A stretch of DNA of 64,000 nt. It comes from Lachnospiraceae bacterium. Lineage in GTDB: Bacteria > Bacillota > Clostridia > Lachnospirales > Lachnospiraceae. Made by a program: the position numbers and the translations under genes. The first letter of the stretch is position 1. Each line of letters begins with the position of its first letter. Below, piece after piece: positions 8,526 to 16,328 of this stretch. The notes beneath the pieces were generated by a model. It had not been told where the DNA came from. It did not search any database and saw nothing but the letters and a program-made list of their open reading frames with translations. The stretch spans positions 1 to 64,000 of the forward strand of contig WRLH01000018.1 in NCBI GenBank assembly GCA_009777715.1, given 5' to 3'.

Positions 8526-8554
8526 ATTATAACATATATTATATTATATGTCAA
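8526..8554 (-). promoter_or_regulatory. Consensus sigma-A promoter of the kinase gene
   Basis: On the minus strand TTGACA (8549-8554) is separated by 17 bp from TATAAT (8526-8531), a perfect vegetative promoter. The predicted start near 8519 gives a leader of about 67 nt to the kinase ATG. Confidence 0.8.
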
Positions 8555-8702
8555 CACATAGCGATCATAAAATTCTTAAATTCTTAAAAATGAATATATT
8601 AATTTTTTGATTCTTTTATTATTGCGAATATGGTAGCGCAGTGACGATGTTTATGTTTATGTCAAAAGTCGCATCGTCGTACCCGACTCCTATTAGGTTC
8701 TC

Positions 8703-11120
8703 TTAATCGAACCTCAACCGCTCTACCAAGCTGCCCCGTGTCAGCCATCCATAACCAATAATCGGCACGGCGGCACAGATGATAAGAAGCGGAACAATGC
8801 TTGTCACGGACGGAATGACCGTAAGATACGGCTTGAAAAACCACGTTTGCCCAGCCATTACCCTGACAATCAGCCAGCTAAGTCCCAACCCTGCCGTGAG
8901 CGTGAAAACCGCCGTGAGCGCGGTGTGGCAAACGCCCTCAAAAAATGATGTGCGCCGCAATTGCTTGCCCGTCATACCCACGCTTTGGAGCATGGCAAAT
9001 TCGCGGCGGCGGGCGATGATGGACGCGACGGCGGCGTTGATGAAGTTCAAAATGCCAATCAAAGCTAAAATAAACGACATTGAACCGCCCATGATGAGAT
9101 AGGTCGTTTGCAATCCGGCAAACTCTGCTTTGAGCGTACTGCGCGATATAAAACTAAGATTCGGGTTTTGATTCGCCGTATAGCTTTCAAGCCAAGACTC
9201 AAAACTCGCCAATTCCTCAGAGTTTATGTTGATGTTTGTCTGCATAGGCTGAACATTGCCGAAGAAATCCAAGAAAACTTCTTCCGCGAGAATGAGTGTC
9301 AAGCAATTAGCGAAGATATGTCTTGCAGAAATCTGCATAGGATATTCGCTGACCAATCCGGCGACTTCAAAATCATGGGCTATACCATCCCAATTATCGC
9401 TCAATAGGGTCAGCGCATCGCCTACCATCGGAATCGTCGGAGGATTGTCACCGTAGGCAATAACGCGCTCGGATACAATGGCATAATTGCCGGAGCGCAA
9501 TTTTTCGTAGTCCATGTCCGAAAAATACGCCAATGTTTCTTTATCAACGCCGTAAACCTCATAAGCGTTTTCACCCTGTTCGACCTGAGAAAAATCGTAA
9601 TGATAATACACATTCGATATTTCCGCCGCGCCGCGTGACTCAGCCTCGCGTAAAAACTCTGCTGTAACCCCATTTGTATTTTTATCAATCCCTGTGCCGA
9701 ATATGCTGTAATCAGCCACGGCAAAGTCGCTTATGATAGACCCGGATAAATACTCGTCCATATCAAAACTCCGCGTCGCCGAGAACGCGCTGTTAAGCAG
9801 AATCAATGAAAGGGAAAGCGACATAACAATCATACAGAGTTTACGTTTTTCCCTTGTGATACTCGCCCATGCCATTAACAGCGGCGTGACTGTCCTTGTC
9901 TTTTTCGATTTCTTATTACTCCCACCCGATATTCCGCTGTACTTCACTGCTTCGACAGGCGATACCCGCGCAGCGATTTTTCCCGGTTTACGGCAACCAA
10001 TGAACACGGTCAGAATACTAAACGCTGCCGCAAAAATAAAAATGAGCGGATTGGCGGTTGCTTGAACGGTGTCGCCTACGTCCAAGAAGTTCAATATATA
10101 CGGCGAGAGATAAACACCTGCGATATATCCAAAAAGCAATCCGACAGGAATACCGACCGCCGATAAGACAAGTGCCTGCGTCCGTATTATTTTGCGAATT
10201 TGCTTGCCGGTTGTACCGATTGTCTTTAACAACCCATAAAAATGAATGTCGGTATTCACGGAAATTTCAAAAATGGAATAGATGATGAGGTATCCCGAAA
10301 ATAATATTAACGCAAGGACAAGGACACAAATAGCAATCATTGCCGGGTCAAAGTCGATGTCGCTTGCGGCATACGCCCAATTTATGCCTATGTCCGTTTC
10401 ATCAACTGTTAAACCTCGCTCATCAATCAAGCGCCGGATTTTACCTTCAATGTCAAAAGAATTGGAAAACCAAAACTCCGCGTTGATTGTTCCGGTATAG
10501 TTGTCCATAATAACCGCATCATTTAACGCAGACTCCACATACCCCTTTGAGAGCCAGATAAACTGCGCGGGTATTGCCGCGTCACCCTCCCAAAAACCCG
10601 AAAGCGTAAACGTATCTGAACGCGCCGTACTGCCGACCATATATTCAAGGTATACCTCCGCACCGATTTCGTAAGGAACGCCCAGCGCGTCAAGTACGAT
10701 TGTACTGCAAGCGATTTCATTAACCGACTGCGGTATATTTCCTGTTGTCGGTTCAGAAAAACGCCATCGTGCGTTATCATTTTCTCCATAGTAAATTTCA
10801 GTATAAACTTTGTTCAAAGCATCGTTTGTCGCCGCGCCAAATATCTGTGCATAAGAAATATCGTTAAGCAGCGGCGATTTTGCTAAATGTTCGTACTGCT
10901 CCCCGGTTAAGTATTTCAAACCGCCATGAGCGCGTGTGCCGACCTGCCGCATAGTTTGGTCTTGTATAGTGGTTATCATATTTACGCCGATTGTAAACAC
11001 GCTCGTAAACATCACCGATGTTAATACAATGGCGGCAATGGCTACGATGTTGCGCGTTCTGCCCGCTTTGAGGAACCGTGATGTGAGCTTGCGGATAATG
11101 CCTTTATTTGCCACGTTCAT
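8703..11120 (-). CDS. ABC transporter permease, FtsX-like (second of two)
   Basis: An 805-residue permease with two FtsX-type units. There is one N-terminal helix (about 25-50), a large extracytoplasmic domain to about 270, three helices, a central helix near 430-445, a second extracytoplasmic domain, and three C-terminal helices. The opening MNVANK is shared with the neighbouring permease, suggesting duplication. The start is the ATG at 11120, 9 nt after GGGGAGG; the upstream in-frame TTG touches the Shine-Dalgarno and is rejected. It is the last gene of the ATPase-permease-permease operon. Confidence 0.85.
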   Translation of the reverse strand: MNVANKGIIRKLTSRFLKAGRTRNIVAIAAIVLTSVMFTSVFTIGVNMITTIQDQTMRQVGTRAHGGLKYLTGEQYEHLAKSPLLNDISYAQIFGAATNDALNKVYTEIYYGENDNARWRFSEPTTGNIPQSVNEIACSTIVLDALGVPYEIGAEVYLEYMVGSTARSDTFTLSGFWEGDAAIPAQFIWLSKGYVESALNDAVIMDNYTGTINAEFWFSNSFDIEGKIRRLIDERGLTVDETDIGINWAYAASDIDFDPAMIAICVLVLALILFSGYLIIYSIFEISVNTDIHFYGLLKTIGTTGKQIRKIIRTQALVLSAVGIPVGLLFGYIAGVYLSPYILNFLDVGDTVQATANPLIFIFAAAFSILTVFIGCRKPGKIAARVSPVEAVKYSGISGGSNKKSKKTRTVTPLLMAWASITREKRKLCMIVMSLSLSLILLNSAFSATRSFDMDEYLSGSIISDFAVADYSIFGTGIDKNTNGVTAEFLREAESRGAAEISNVYYHYDFSQVEQGENAYEVYGVDKETLAYFSDMDYEKLRSGNYAIVSERVIAYGDNPPTIPMVGDALTLLSDNWDGIAHDFEVAGLVSEYPMQISARHIFANCLTLILAEEVFLDFFGNVQPMQTNININSEELASFESWLESYTANQNPNLSFISRSTLKAEFAGLQTTYLIMGGSMSFILALIGILNFINAAVASIIARRREFAMLQSVGMTGKQLRRTSFFEGVCHTALTAVFTLTAGLGLSWLIVRVMAGQTWFFKPYLTVIPSVTSIVPLLIICAAVPIIGYGWLTRGSLVERLRFD

Positions 11121-11135
11121 TTTGTTCAACCTCCC

Positions 11136-13112
11136 CTAATTTCCGCTTTCCAAGCGCAATGCTTCAACGATGCTCCCGCCTCTCAGCTTCGATGCCGAGA
11201 ACCGCATAACGACCCAAGTGACGATAAACACTCCGAAAACACATTGCAAAATGGGAATCCAAGGCAACGCATAAGCGGTCGTCACAGGCGACACAAAACC
11301 GCGATAAATCAAATATGACCCCGCTATCCCAAGCGGAACACCTAAACATAAGGATTTCATGGAACACGGTATGCTTTCAAGGTTTAGCATACGCAACAGC
11401 CCGCCTTGTGTCATGCCGACACTCCTGAGCAATGCAAACTCACGCGAACGTAGCCGGACGTTGGCAGAGATAGTGCTGATTACATTTGTCAGCCCAATCA
11501 GCGTCAGCATACCCACAAAGCCATAGACGAACACAGTAATCAGCCGAGAAATTCCCCGCATGGCTTCAATCTCCGCCTCAATGTCTGTAATGTTGGTGTT
11601 CGCTTGCGTTTCGTTCCCGCCGTAGACAATTCCACCCAAAATTTCTTCTGCGTATTGCATAAAACCTGATTTATCGGTAGGTTTTGCGAACCAAAAATAT
11701 TCGGTCACGTTAAACTCCGGTACAATTACAATCACCGAACCCGTGCTTGCGTAATAGATTTCACCCGGTATTTCCGTCATAGCAAGCTCGCCGTGAAGTG
11801 GCAGGTCGAACGCTGTATCGTCATACCGCCCCGTTATCCGCAGTGTTTGATTACCGAAAATATATGGCGCAAAAACCTCACGCCCGCCTTGCTGATAATA
11901 GGTATAGCGATTGACAAGTATGTTAGAGCCGAGGGGAACGCTCGCAATTTCGCACAACTCAGCGTAATTCACCGCATCGGCGACAGCAAACGCAATACCA
12001 AGCACAAACTCATCGTCAAATAGGTCGCCGTAGAGGTCAAGGAGTTTTGGTGTCATCATCTCTCGCGGTATGCTTGCTTCATATGAATGATATTCAAGCC
12101 CCGCGCCGTACACAGGCGTATCTGCGAAGCCGCGCAGTTGCTCGGTTATGTTACCCCCTTGCTCGCTGTCAATCGTGGCAAAGTCCCTTGTAATTATTTC
12201 TTCGTTGTCACCATAATCCATCGACATATTTGTAACAAACTGCATAGCGACCGTCGCATCTATGTCGGGATAGAAAACATCGGTCATTGTTCGCATTTGC
12301 TCCCCGAACGAACCCACGACAATAAGCAGTGTCACGCTGACCGTGAGTGATATAACCGTTGCGCGGAAGTTTCGGCGGCTTCGTTTGATTGACTTGGAAG
12401 CAATCGCACCTTCAACCCCGAACAGCTTCTTTATTATCGGGTTTGCGCGGATTTGTTTTGCGCCTGCTTTTAACTCGCCCGCATTACGAATTGCGTCAAT
12501 TACAGATTTTTTTGCCACTTTTCTCGCGGGAAGCCACGCCGAGAGCAACACCGTAAACAGCGCAACGGCAACCGAAAGCAGTATAGCCTGCCACGCGAAA
12601 ACAAAGTTTAATATCAGCAGATTTTCGTTAAGACTGTTAAGCCCAATGAGCAGGAAATTCACAATTTCAATTCCGATAAAATGAACAATCAACCCTAAAA
12701 CTATTCCGATAGGAACAGCAATGCCCGACAAAATAGCCCCTTCATACAGTATGATTTTAACAATTTGCTTTTTCGTTGTGCCTACGCATTTAAGCAGACC
12801 GAACTGCCGCGTTCTCTCGTCCGCGCTTACGCGGAAAGCGTTCGATATGACAATCACCGATGCGGCAATGATGATGGAAACAAACACAGCCGCCATAGTG
12901 TAAATCGTTCCGTTATACATATCCGTGTAGAACTCATTGCCGCCCATAAGCTCTGTTATCATAGCCGCACCGCTTGCCGCAAAGCCGAAAACGGCGGTTA
13001 TCATAGACGTGGACAGTATAATGCCGAGCAACGTCCATATTGTACGCTTGCGGTTTATTTTAATTTGACTTAATGCCAGTTTGCGAAGAAGTGCTTTGTT
13101 GGCTACGTTCAT
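11136..13112 (-). CDS. ABC transporter permease, FtsX-like (first of two)
   Basis: A 658-residue permease opening with [18 protein letters not shown], one helix at about 25-47, then helices near 75-100, 125-150 and 175-200, an extracytoplasmic domain of about 250 residues, and three C-terminal helices with the FtsX signature [15 protein letters not shown]. The ATG overlaps the stop of the ATPase gene by 4 nt, indicating translational coupling. With the ATPase and the second permease it probably forms a heteromeric exporter or peptide-sensing complex of the MacB/BceAB class. Confidence 0.88.
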   Translation of the reverse strand: MNVANKALLRKLALSQIKINRKRTIWTLLGIILSTSMITAVFGFAASGAAMITELMGGNEFYTDMYNGTIYTMAAVFVSIIIAASVIVISNAFRVSADERTRQFGLLKCVGTTKKQIVKIILYEGAILSGIAVPIGIVLGLIVHFIGIEIVNFLLIGLNSLNENLLILNFVFAWQAILLSVAVALFTVLLSAWLPARKVAKKSVIDAIRNAGELKAGAKQIRANPIIKKLFGVEGAIASKSIKRSRRNFRATVISLTVSVTLLIVVGSFGEQMRTMTDVFYPDIDATVAMQFVTNMSMDYGDNEEIITRDFATIDSEQGGNITEQLRGFADTPVYGAGLEYHSYEASIPREMMTPKLLDLYGDLFDDEFVLGIAFAVADAVNYAELCEIASVPLGSNILVNRYTYYQQGGREVFAPYIFGNQTLRITGRYDDTAFDLPLHGELAMTEIPGEIYYASTGSVIVIVPEFNVTEYFWFAKPTDKSGFMQYAEEILGGIVYGGNETQANTNITDIEAEIEAMRGISRLITVFVYGFVGMLTLIGLTNVISTISANVRLRSREFALLRSVGMTQGGLLRMLNLESIPCSMKSLCLGVPLGIAGSYLIYRGFVSPVTTAYALPWIPILQCVFGVFIVTWVVMRFSASKLRGGSIVEALRLESGN

Positions 13113-13801
13113 TGTTCTTCACCTCTCACACCGGACGTTCCGGCAACAATTCTCCCATCCTCAATCCGCACGGTTCTTTCAGCCATTTGCGCGATTTCGG
13201 GGTTGTGCGTAATTAACACAATCGTCTGCCCGAATTTCTCACCGCTGACTTTAAGCAGTCCCATTACGTCCATACTTGATTTGCTATCCAAGTTGCCTGT
13301 AGGCTCGTCTGCAAGCACGATTGCGGGCTTGCTCGCCATTGCGCGCGCAATCGCTACCCGCTGTTGCTGGCCGCCCGAAAGCTGATTCGGCATATTCTTG
13401 CGTTTCTCGGAAATCCCGAGCGTTTCTATCACGCGGTTGATATATTCCATGTCGGGCGTGTTGCCGTCAAGTTGAATCGGTAGCAGTATATTTTCCTCAA
13501 CATTCAAGACAGGGACAAGGTTGTAACTTTGAAAGACAAAGCCGATATTTCGGCGGCGGAAAATTGTCAACTCGTCGTCTTTCATGGAATAGATTTCCTT
13601 ACCGCTGATTAAAACGCTCCCCGAAGTCGGGCGGTCAAGCCCGCCGAGCAGGTGCAAAAGCGTGCTTTTCCCGCTCCCCGAACTGCCGACAATTGACACA
13701 AACTCGCCCTGCTCCACCGCAAAGTCAATGCCGTCAACCGCCTTTACTTCTGCGTCCCGGCCGTAGTGTTTTTTAAGATTAGTGGTTCTTAATACGTTCA
13801 T
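13109..13801 (-). CDS. ABC transporter ATP-binding protein (MacB/LolD type)
   Basis: A 230-residue ATPase. Walker A is GSSGSGKST, the signature is [14 protein letters not shown], Walker B is IVLADEP, and the switch His follows in LITHNPE. The start at 13801 ([13 protein letters not shown]) has AGGAGAG about 5 nt upstream; the longer reading from 13852 would pass through a leader hairpin. It energises the two FtsX permeases encoded just downstream. It lies behind a two-component system on the same strand and a promoter with direct repeats, so it is the probable target of that system. Confidence 0.92.
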   Translation of the reverse strand: MNVLRTTNLKKHYGRDAEVKAVDGIDFAVEQGEFVSIVGSSGSGKSTLLHLLGGLDRPTSGSVLISGKEIYSMKDDELTIFRRRNIGFVFQSYNLVPVLNVEENILLPIQLDGNTPDMEYINRVIETLGISEKRKNMPNQLSGGQQQRVAIARAMASKPAIVLADEPTGNLDSKSSMDVMGLLKVSGEKFGQTIVLITHNPEIAQMAERTVRIEDGRIVAGTSGVRGEEQ

Positions 13802-13828
13802 GTTGCTCTCCTTTTTCATAATAAAATC

Positions 13829-13850
13829 GCAGTTGGAATTAGCCAACTGC
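13829..13850 (-). repeat. Perfect leader hairpin upstream of the ABC operon
   Basis: GCAGTTGG and CCAACTGC pair across a 6-nt loop, between the -10 box and the ATPase ribosome binding site. No U-run follows, so it more likely stabilises the mRNA 5' end or tunes translation than terminates. Confidence 0.6.
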
Positions 13851-13854
13851 ATTT

Positions 13855-13910
13855 ATTATAAACTATGTATCTTTCGAGCGTCTTTCGAGTATCTTACAAT
13901 TTTGTAAGAT
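13855..13910 (-). promoter_or_regulatory. Putative response-regulator-controlled promoter of the ABC operon
   Basis: On the minus strand a TATAAT box (13855-13860) has no recognisable -35. At that place sit two direct repeats of 11 bp, 13870-13880 and 13881-13891 (plus-strand core TCTTTCGAG). Just upstream is a perfect 20-bp palindrome at 13891-13910 (ATCTTACAA/TTGTAAGAT). Direct repeats at about one helical turn next to a defective -35 are typical of OmpR-family activation, and the regulator is encoded next door. Confidence 0.6.
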
Positions 13911-13969
13911 TCCCATTCTTCATAGTTTTGAAAGAAATCATTCTTATCAACTTTTGCAAGATTCTTTCT

Positions 13970-14809
13970 TCACAGTTTTGTGAGAGACACCGAAAATGCC
14001 GTGCCTTTTCCAAGGCTTGAACTTACTTTTATATAGCCACCGCAAGCGGTGACAATCTGCCTTGCCAAATACAGTCCAATCCCCACGCCCTGCGAATCCG
14101 CAGATTCCGCCGCTCGCCAAAACCGCGTGAACATTTTCGGCAAATCTTCCTCGCGTATTCCACGCCCTGTATCGGCAATGTCAATCCGCACGAACATTTC
14201 ATATTCGGTGACAGATACGCTCACGCTGCCGCCTTCGGGCGTGTATTTAACGGCGTTTTCGATAATGTTAAAGAGAGCTTCGCCGCACCATTTAGGGTCG
14301 AATAATGCCATGAGCGGCGGCTGATTTTTGGGGAAAGTTAAGGTAATTTTCTTGTCGGCGGCAAGATTTTCACACTCCGAAACCGCGGAATTAATCAAGT
14401 CAAAAACATTACCCGGCAGGGCTTTGATTTTGATGATTCCGCTTTCAAGCCTTGATACTTTCACGAGCGAACCGATGAGAAATTCCAATTTGTCCGCACT
14501 TGCAGAAATTTGCGCCGTGAACTTCTTTTGGCTCTCGCTCAAATCTTGCTCCGACAGCAAGCTGGTGTATAATGATATGTTTGCAAGTGGGGTTTTCGTC
14601 TGGTGGGAAATGTCGCTAATCAATGCGCGGATACGCTCCCTCTCGCCGTCAATTTGCTCACGTTTTAGTCGTGATAATTCAAGAAACCGCGCCGTTTTTG
14701 CTTCGATTTTTGACAGTTGGCTCTCATCATAAGACTGCACCTCAAAAACACCTGCAATGGCTTCATCAAGCATTTTATCAAGCTTCTTTAGAAGACTTTT
14801 CTTCCTCAT
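13970..14809 (-). CDS. Cytoplasmic sensor histidine kinase
   Basis: A 279-residue kinase without transmembrane helices. An N-terminal helical region (1-60) leads to the H-box SDISHQTKTPLANI with phospho-acceptor His69. Then come the N-box NIIENAVKYTPEG, G1 DTGRGI, F-box FTRFWRA, and G2 GVGIGLYLA. The start ATG at 14809 overlaps the response regulator stop by 4 nt (ATGA). Lacking its own sensor domain, it may sense through the adjacent FtsX transporter, as BceS-type kinases do; that is inference. Confidence 0.88.
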   Translation of the reverse strand: MRKKSLLKKLDKMLDEAIAGVFEVQSYDESQLSKIEAKTARFLELSRLKREQIDGERERIRALISDISHQTKTPLANISLYTSLLSEQDLSESQKKFTAQISASADKLEFLIGSLVKVSRLESGIIKIKALPGNVFDLINSAVSECENLAADKKITLTFPKNQPPLMALFDPKWCGEALFNIIENAVKYTPEGGSVSVSVTEYEMFVRIDIADTGRGIREEDLPKMFTRFWRAAESADSQGVGIGLYLARQIVTACGGYIKVSSSLGKGTAFSVSLTKL

Positions 14810-15501
14810 AATTCCACCGTCCACTTGTAACCGATTCCATGAACGGTTTTGATAAACTGCGGGTTTGACGGCTCGTCCTCTAATTTAGCACGCAGTCTGC
14901 GGATTGAGACAGAGAGCGCGTTTTCGTCAACATATTTTGTTCCGTCTTGCCATATTCGTTCTGATAATCGTTCGCGAGTGATAATTTGTCCTTTGTTGCA
15001 ATATAACAGTTGCAATAGCTTTGCTTCGGTTTTTGACAACTCGACAATCTTTCCTTTTTTCTCAAAGTGCAACTTTTCAAAGTCGAACGAAAACGCGCCG
15101 TCGGCTTTGCTTTCGAAAGCGGCAGTAGTAAATCCGCCACGCCGTAACAATGCTTCTATTCTCGCCCGAAGCACCGCAAGCGAAAACGGCTTTGTAACAT
15201 AATCGTCTGCGCCGCTTTGAAGCCCCATCACCATGTCAAGTTCGGTGTCGTTTGCGGTCAGCATGAGAACAGGCGCGGTGTAGCCTGCCGCACGAATCTC
15301 CTTGCAAAAATCAACGCCTGAACCATCAGGCAGGTTTAAGTCAAGGACAAACAAGCAGAAGTAATCGGGGGCGGATTCTTTAATAATGGTTTTCGCATTG
15401 CTGATGTTATGGCAAAGGGTGAACTGCCTGTTCGGGGCGGCGAGGGCTAGTTCGATTCCTTTGCATAAAGCAATGTCGTCTTCGAGGATTAAGATGTTCA
15501 T
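14806..15501 (-). CDS. OmpR/PhoB-family response regulator
   Basis: A 231-residue regulator: receiver domain with acidic pair LEDD (7-9), phospho-acceptor Asp54 (FVLDLNLPDG), MLTAND Thr and Lys105 in VTKPF, then a winged-helix DNA-binding domain with the C-terminal KTVHGIGYKW hairpin. The start at 15501 follows family length; the reading back to 15681 is unsupported. No Shine-Dalgarno precedes the ATG. Instead a promoter lies 6 nt upstream, predicting a leaderless mRNA. It is coupled to the kinase gene by an ATGA overlap. Confidence 0.9.
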   Translation of the reverse strand: MNILILEDDIALCKGIELALAAPNRQFTLCHNISNAKTIIKESAPDYFCLFVLDLNLPDGSGVDFCKEIRAAGYTAPVLMLTANDTELDMVMGLQSGADDYVTKPFSLAVLRARIEALLRRGGFTTAAFESKADGAFSFDFEKLHFEKKGKIVELSKTEAKLLQLLYCNKGQIITRERLSERIWQDGTKYVDENALSVSIRRLRAKLEDEPSNPQFIKTVHGIGYKWTVEL

Positions 15502-15507
15502 AGGTTT

Positions 15508-15536
15508 ATTATGGCAGATTAAGTGATGGCTTTCAA
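15508..15536 (-). promoter_or_regulatory. Promoter of the two-component operon, leaderless geometry
   Basis: Minus-strand TTGAAA (15531-15536), 17-bp spacer, CATAAT (15508-15513). Only 6 nt separate the -10 box from the ATG at 15501, so the predicted +1 is the A of the start codon. No ribosome binding site exists. Confidence 0.55.
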
Positions 15537-15604
15537 TGCTTTTTTGACTGTATTGAAATTTCTGGAAATTTATGCTCACCACACGACTCGCTCTCGCGGC
15601 CTTC

Positions 15605-15681
15605 GTCATTGCGGCCTTCGAGACGCAATCCCAATATAAGCTTCCACGTATTTCACAGTACATGAGCAAATAAATTTCCAC
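15605..15681. repeat. Family B copy and solo end of family C
   Basis: 15605-15630 is a small B palindrome (GTCATTGCGG...CGCAATC). 15658-15681 matches the terminal 24 bp of element C (GTACATGAGCAAATAAATTT then CCAC). Next to it, 15703-15747 is a truncated A end. The 830-bp gap from 15502 to 16328 holds only repeats and the regulator promoter. Confidence 0.65.
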
Positions 15682-15774
15682 TTATGAAAGCTGTTTCCGC
15701 GTATACGAGAGTTGTCGATTCAACGTCCGACTCGCTTTCGCTCCGGGAACTCCGCGCGTTAAATCCGCGCGTTT

Positions 15775-15899
15775 GAGAGTGTCAATTCACCGCCCGACCC
15801 GCTTTCGCTCCGAGAGAATCGTTGCGTTACATAATGCGGTAAAATACACCGCATAAGTAACGACGATTCTCAAGGGTCGGCCTTATGAATCGCACTCTC
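15775..15899 (-). repeat. Palindromic element A, copy 1 (125 bp)
   Basis: Starts GAGAGTG and ends CACTCTC. It folds into one long imperfect hairpin with a conserved CCGACCC/GGGTCGG segment, a GAGAATCG/CGATTCTC stem and an apical ATGCGGT/ACCGCAT stem. Written in reverse relative to copies 4-6. It lies 3' of the xylanase gene. Confidence 0.8.
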
Positions 15900-15923
15900 C
15901 ATCGCACGATGAAAGACTTGTAT

Positions 15924-16133
15924 GTACATGAGCAATAATTTTCCACGCACTACCCTTTGAGACAAGAAATCATAAAATGCGCAATTGAGGGGAAATAAAA
16001 AAAATCGCGAGCAAGATTCCTGACTATAAAATAGGAATTTGCCGCGATTTATTTTTATGGCCGAAAATTGTGCATTTTGGTTTTTGATTTCGCAGTCTCA
16101 CGGGTATAAGTGGGAATTTATTTGCTCATGTAC
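15924..16133. repeat. Fold-back element C, copy 1 (210 bp)
   Basis: A near-palindrome along its whole length. The ends are GTACATGAGCAA and TTGCTCATGTAC, and the centre is a stem of AAATCGCG...ATTCC against GGAATTTGC...CGCGATTT. It has no coding capacity. It could be a MITE-like element or a transcribed hairpin. Copy 2 at 52235-52464 is in the opposite orientation. Confidence 0.75.
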
Positions 16134-16160
16134 TGGCAATACACAAAAACGCCATCACGA

Positions 16161-16316
16161 GATTGCGGCTCGGAAGCCGCAATGACGCGAAGGTCACGAA
16201 AGCGAGTCGGACGGTGAATCGACAGCTCTCAAACGCGCGGATAGATTGCGGCGCGGAGGCCGCAATGACGTGATGGCCGCGCGAGCCGGGCGATGGATTG
16301 CGGAGGCCGCAATGAC
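16161..16316. repeat. Cluster of three family B palindromes
   Basis: Copies at 16161-16186, 16244-16269 and a short one at 16296-16316. Each reads GATTGCGG-loop-CCGCAATGAC. Between the first two is an A-end fragment (CGAAAGCGAGTCGGACGGTG). The last copy ends 12 bp from the xylanase stop. Confidence 0.75.
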
Positions 16317-16328
16317 GGCGGCTCTTTC

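Noticed and set aside
8580-8702. tRNA-like or terminator structure after the FtsX operon
   Set aside because: Only a 5-bp stem (GGTTC/GAACC) was found, without a U-run or cloverleaf.
15502-15681. N-terminal extension of the response regulator
   Set aside because: It would start far upstream of the receiver fold and run through the promoter and repeat text. The 231-residue form has normal OmpR-family length.
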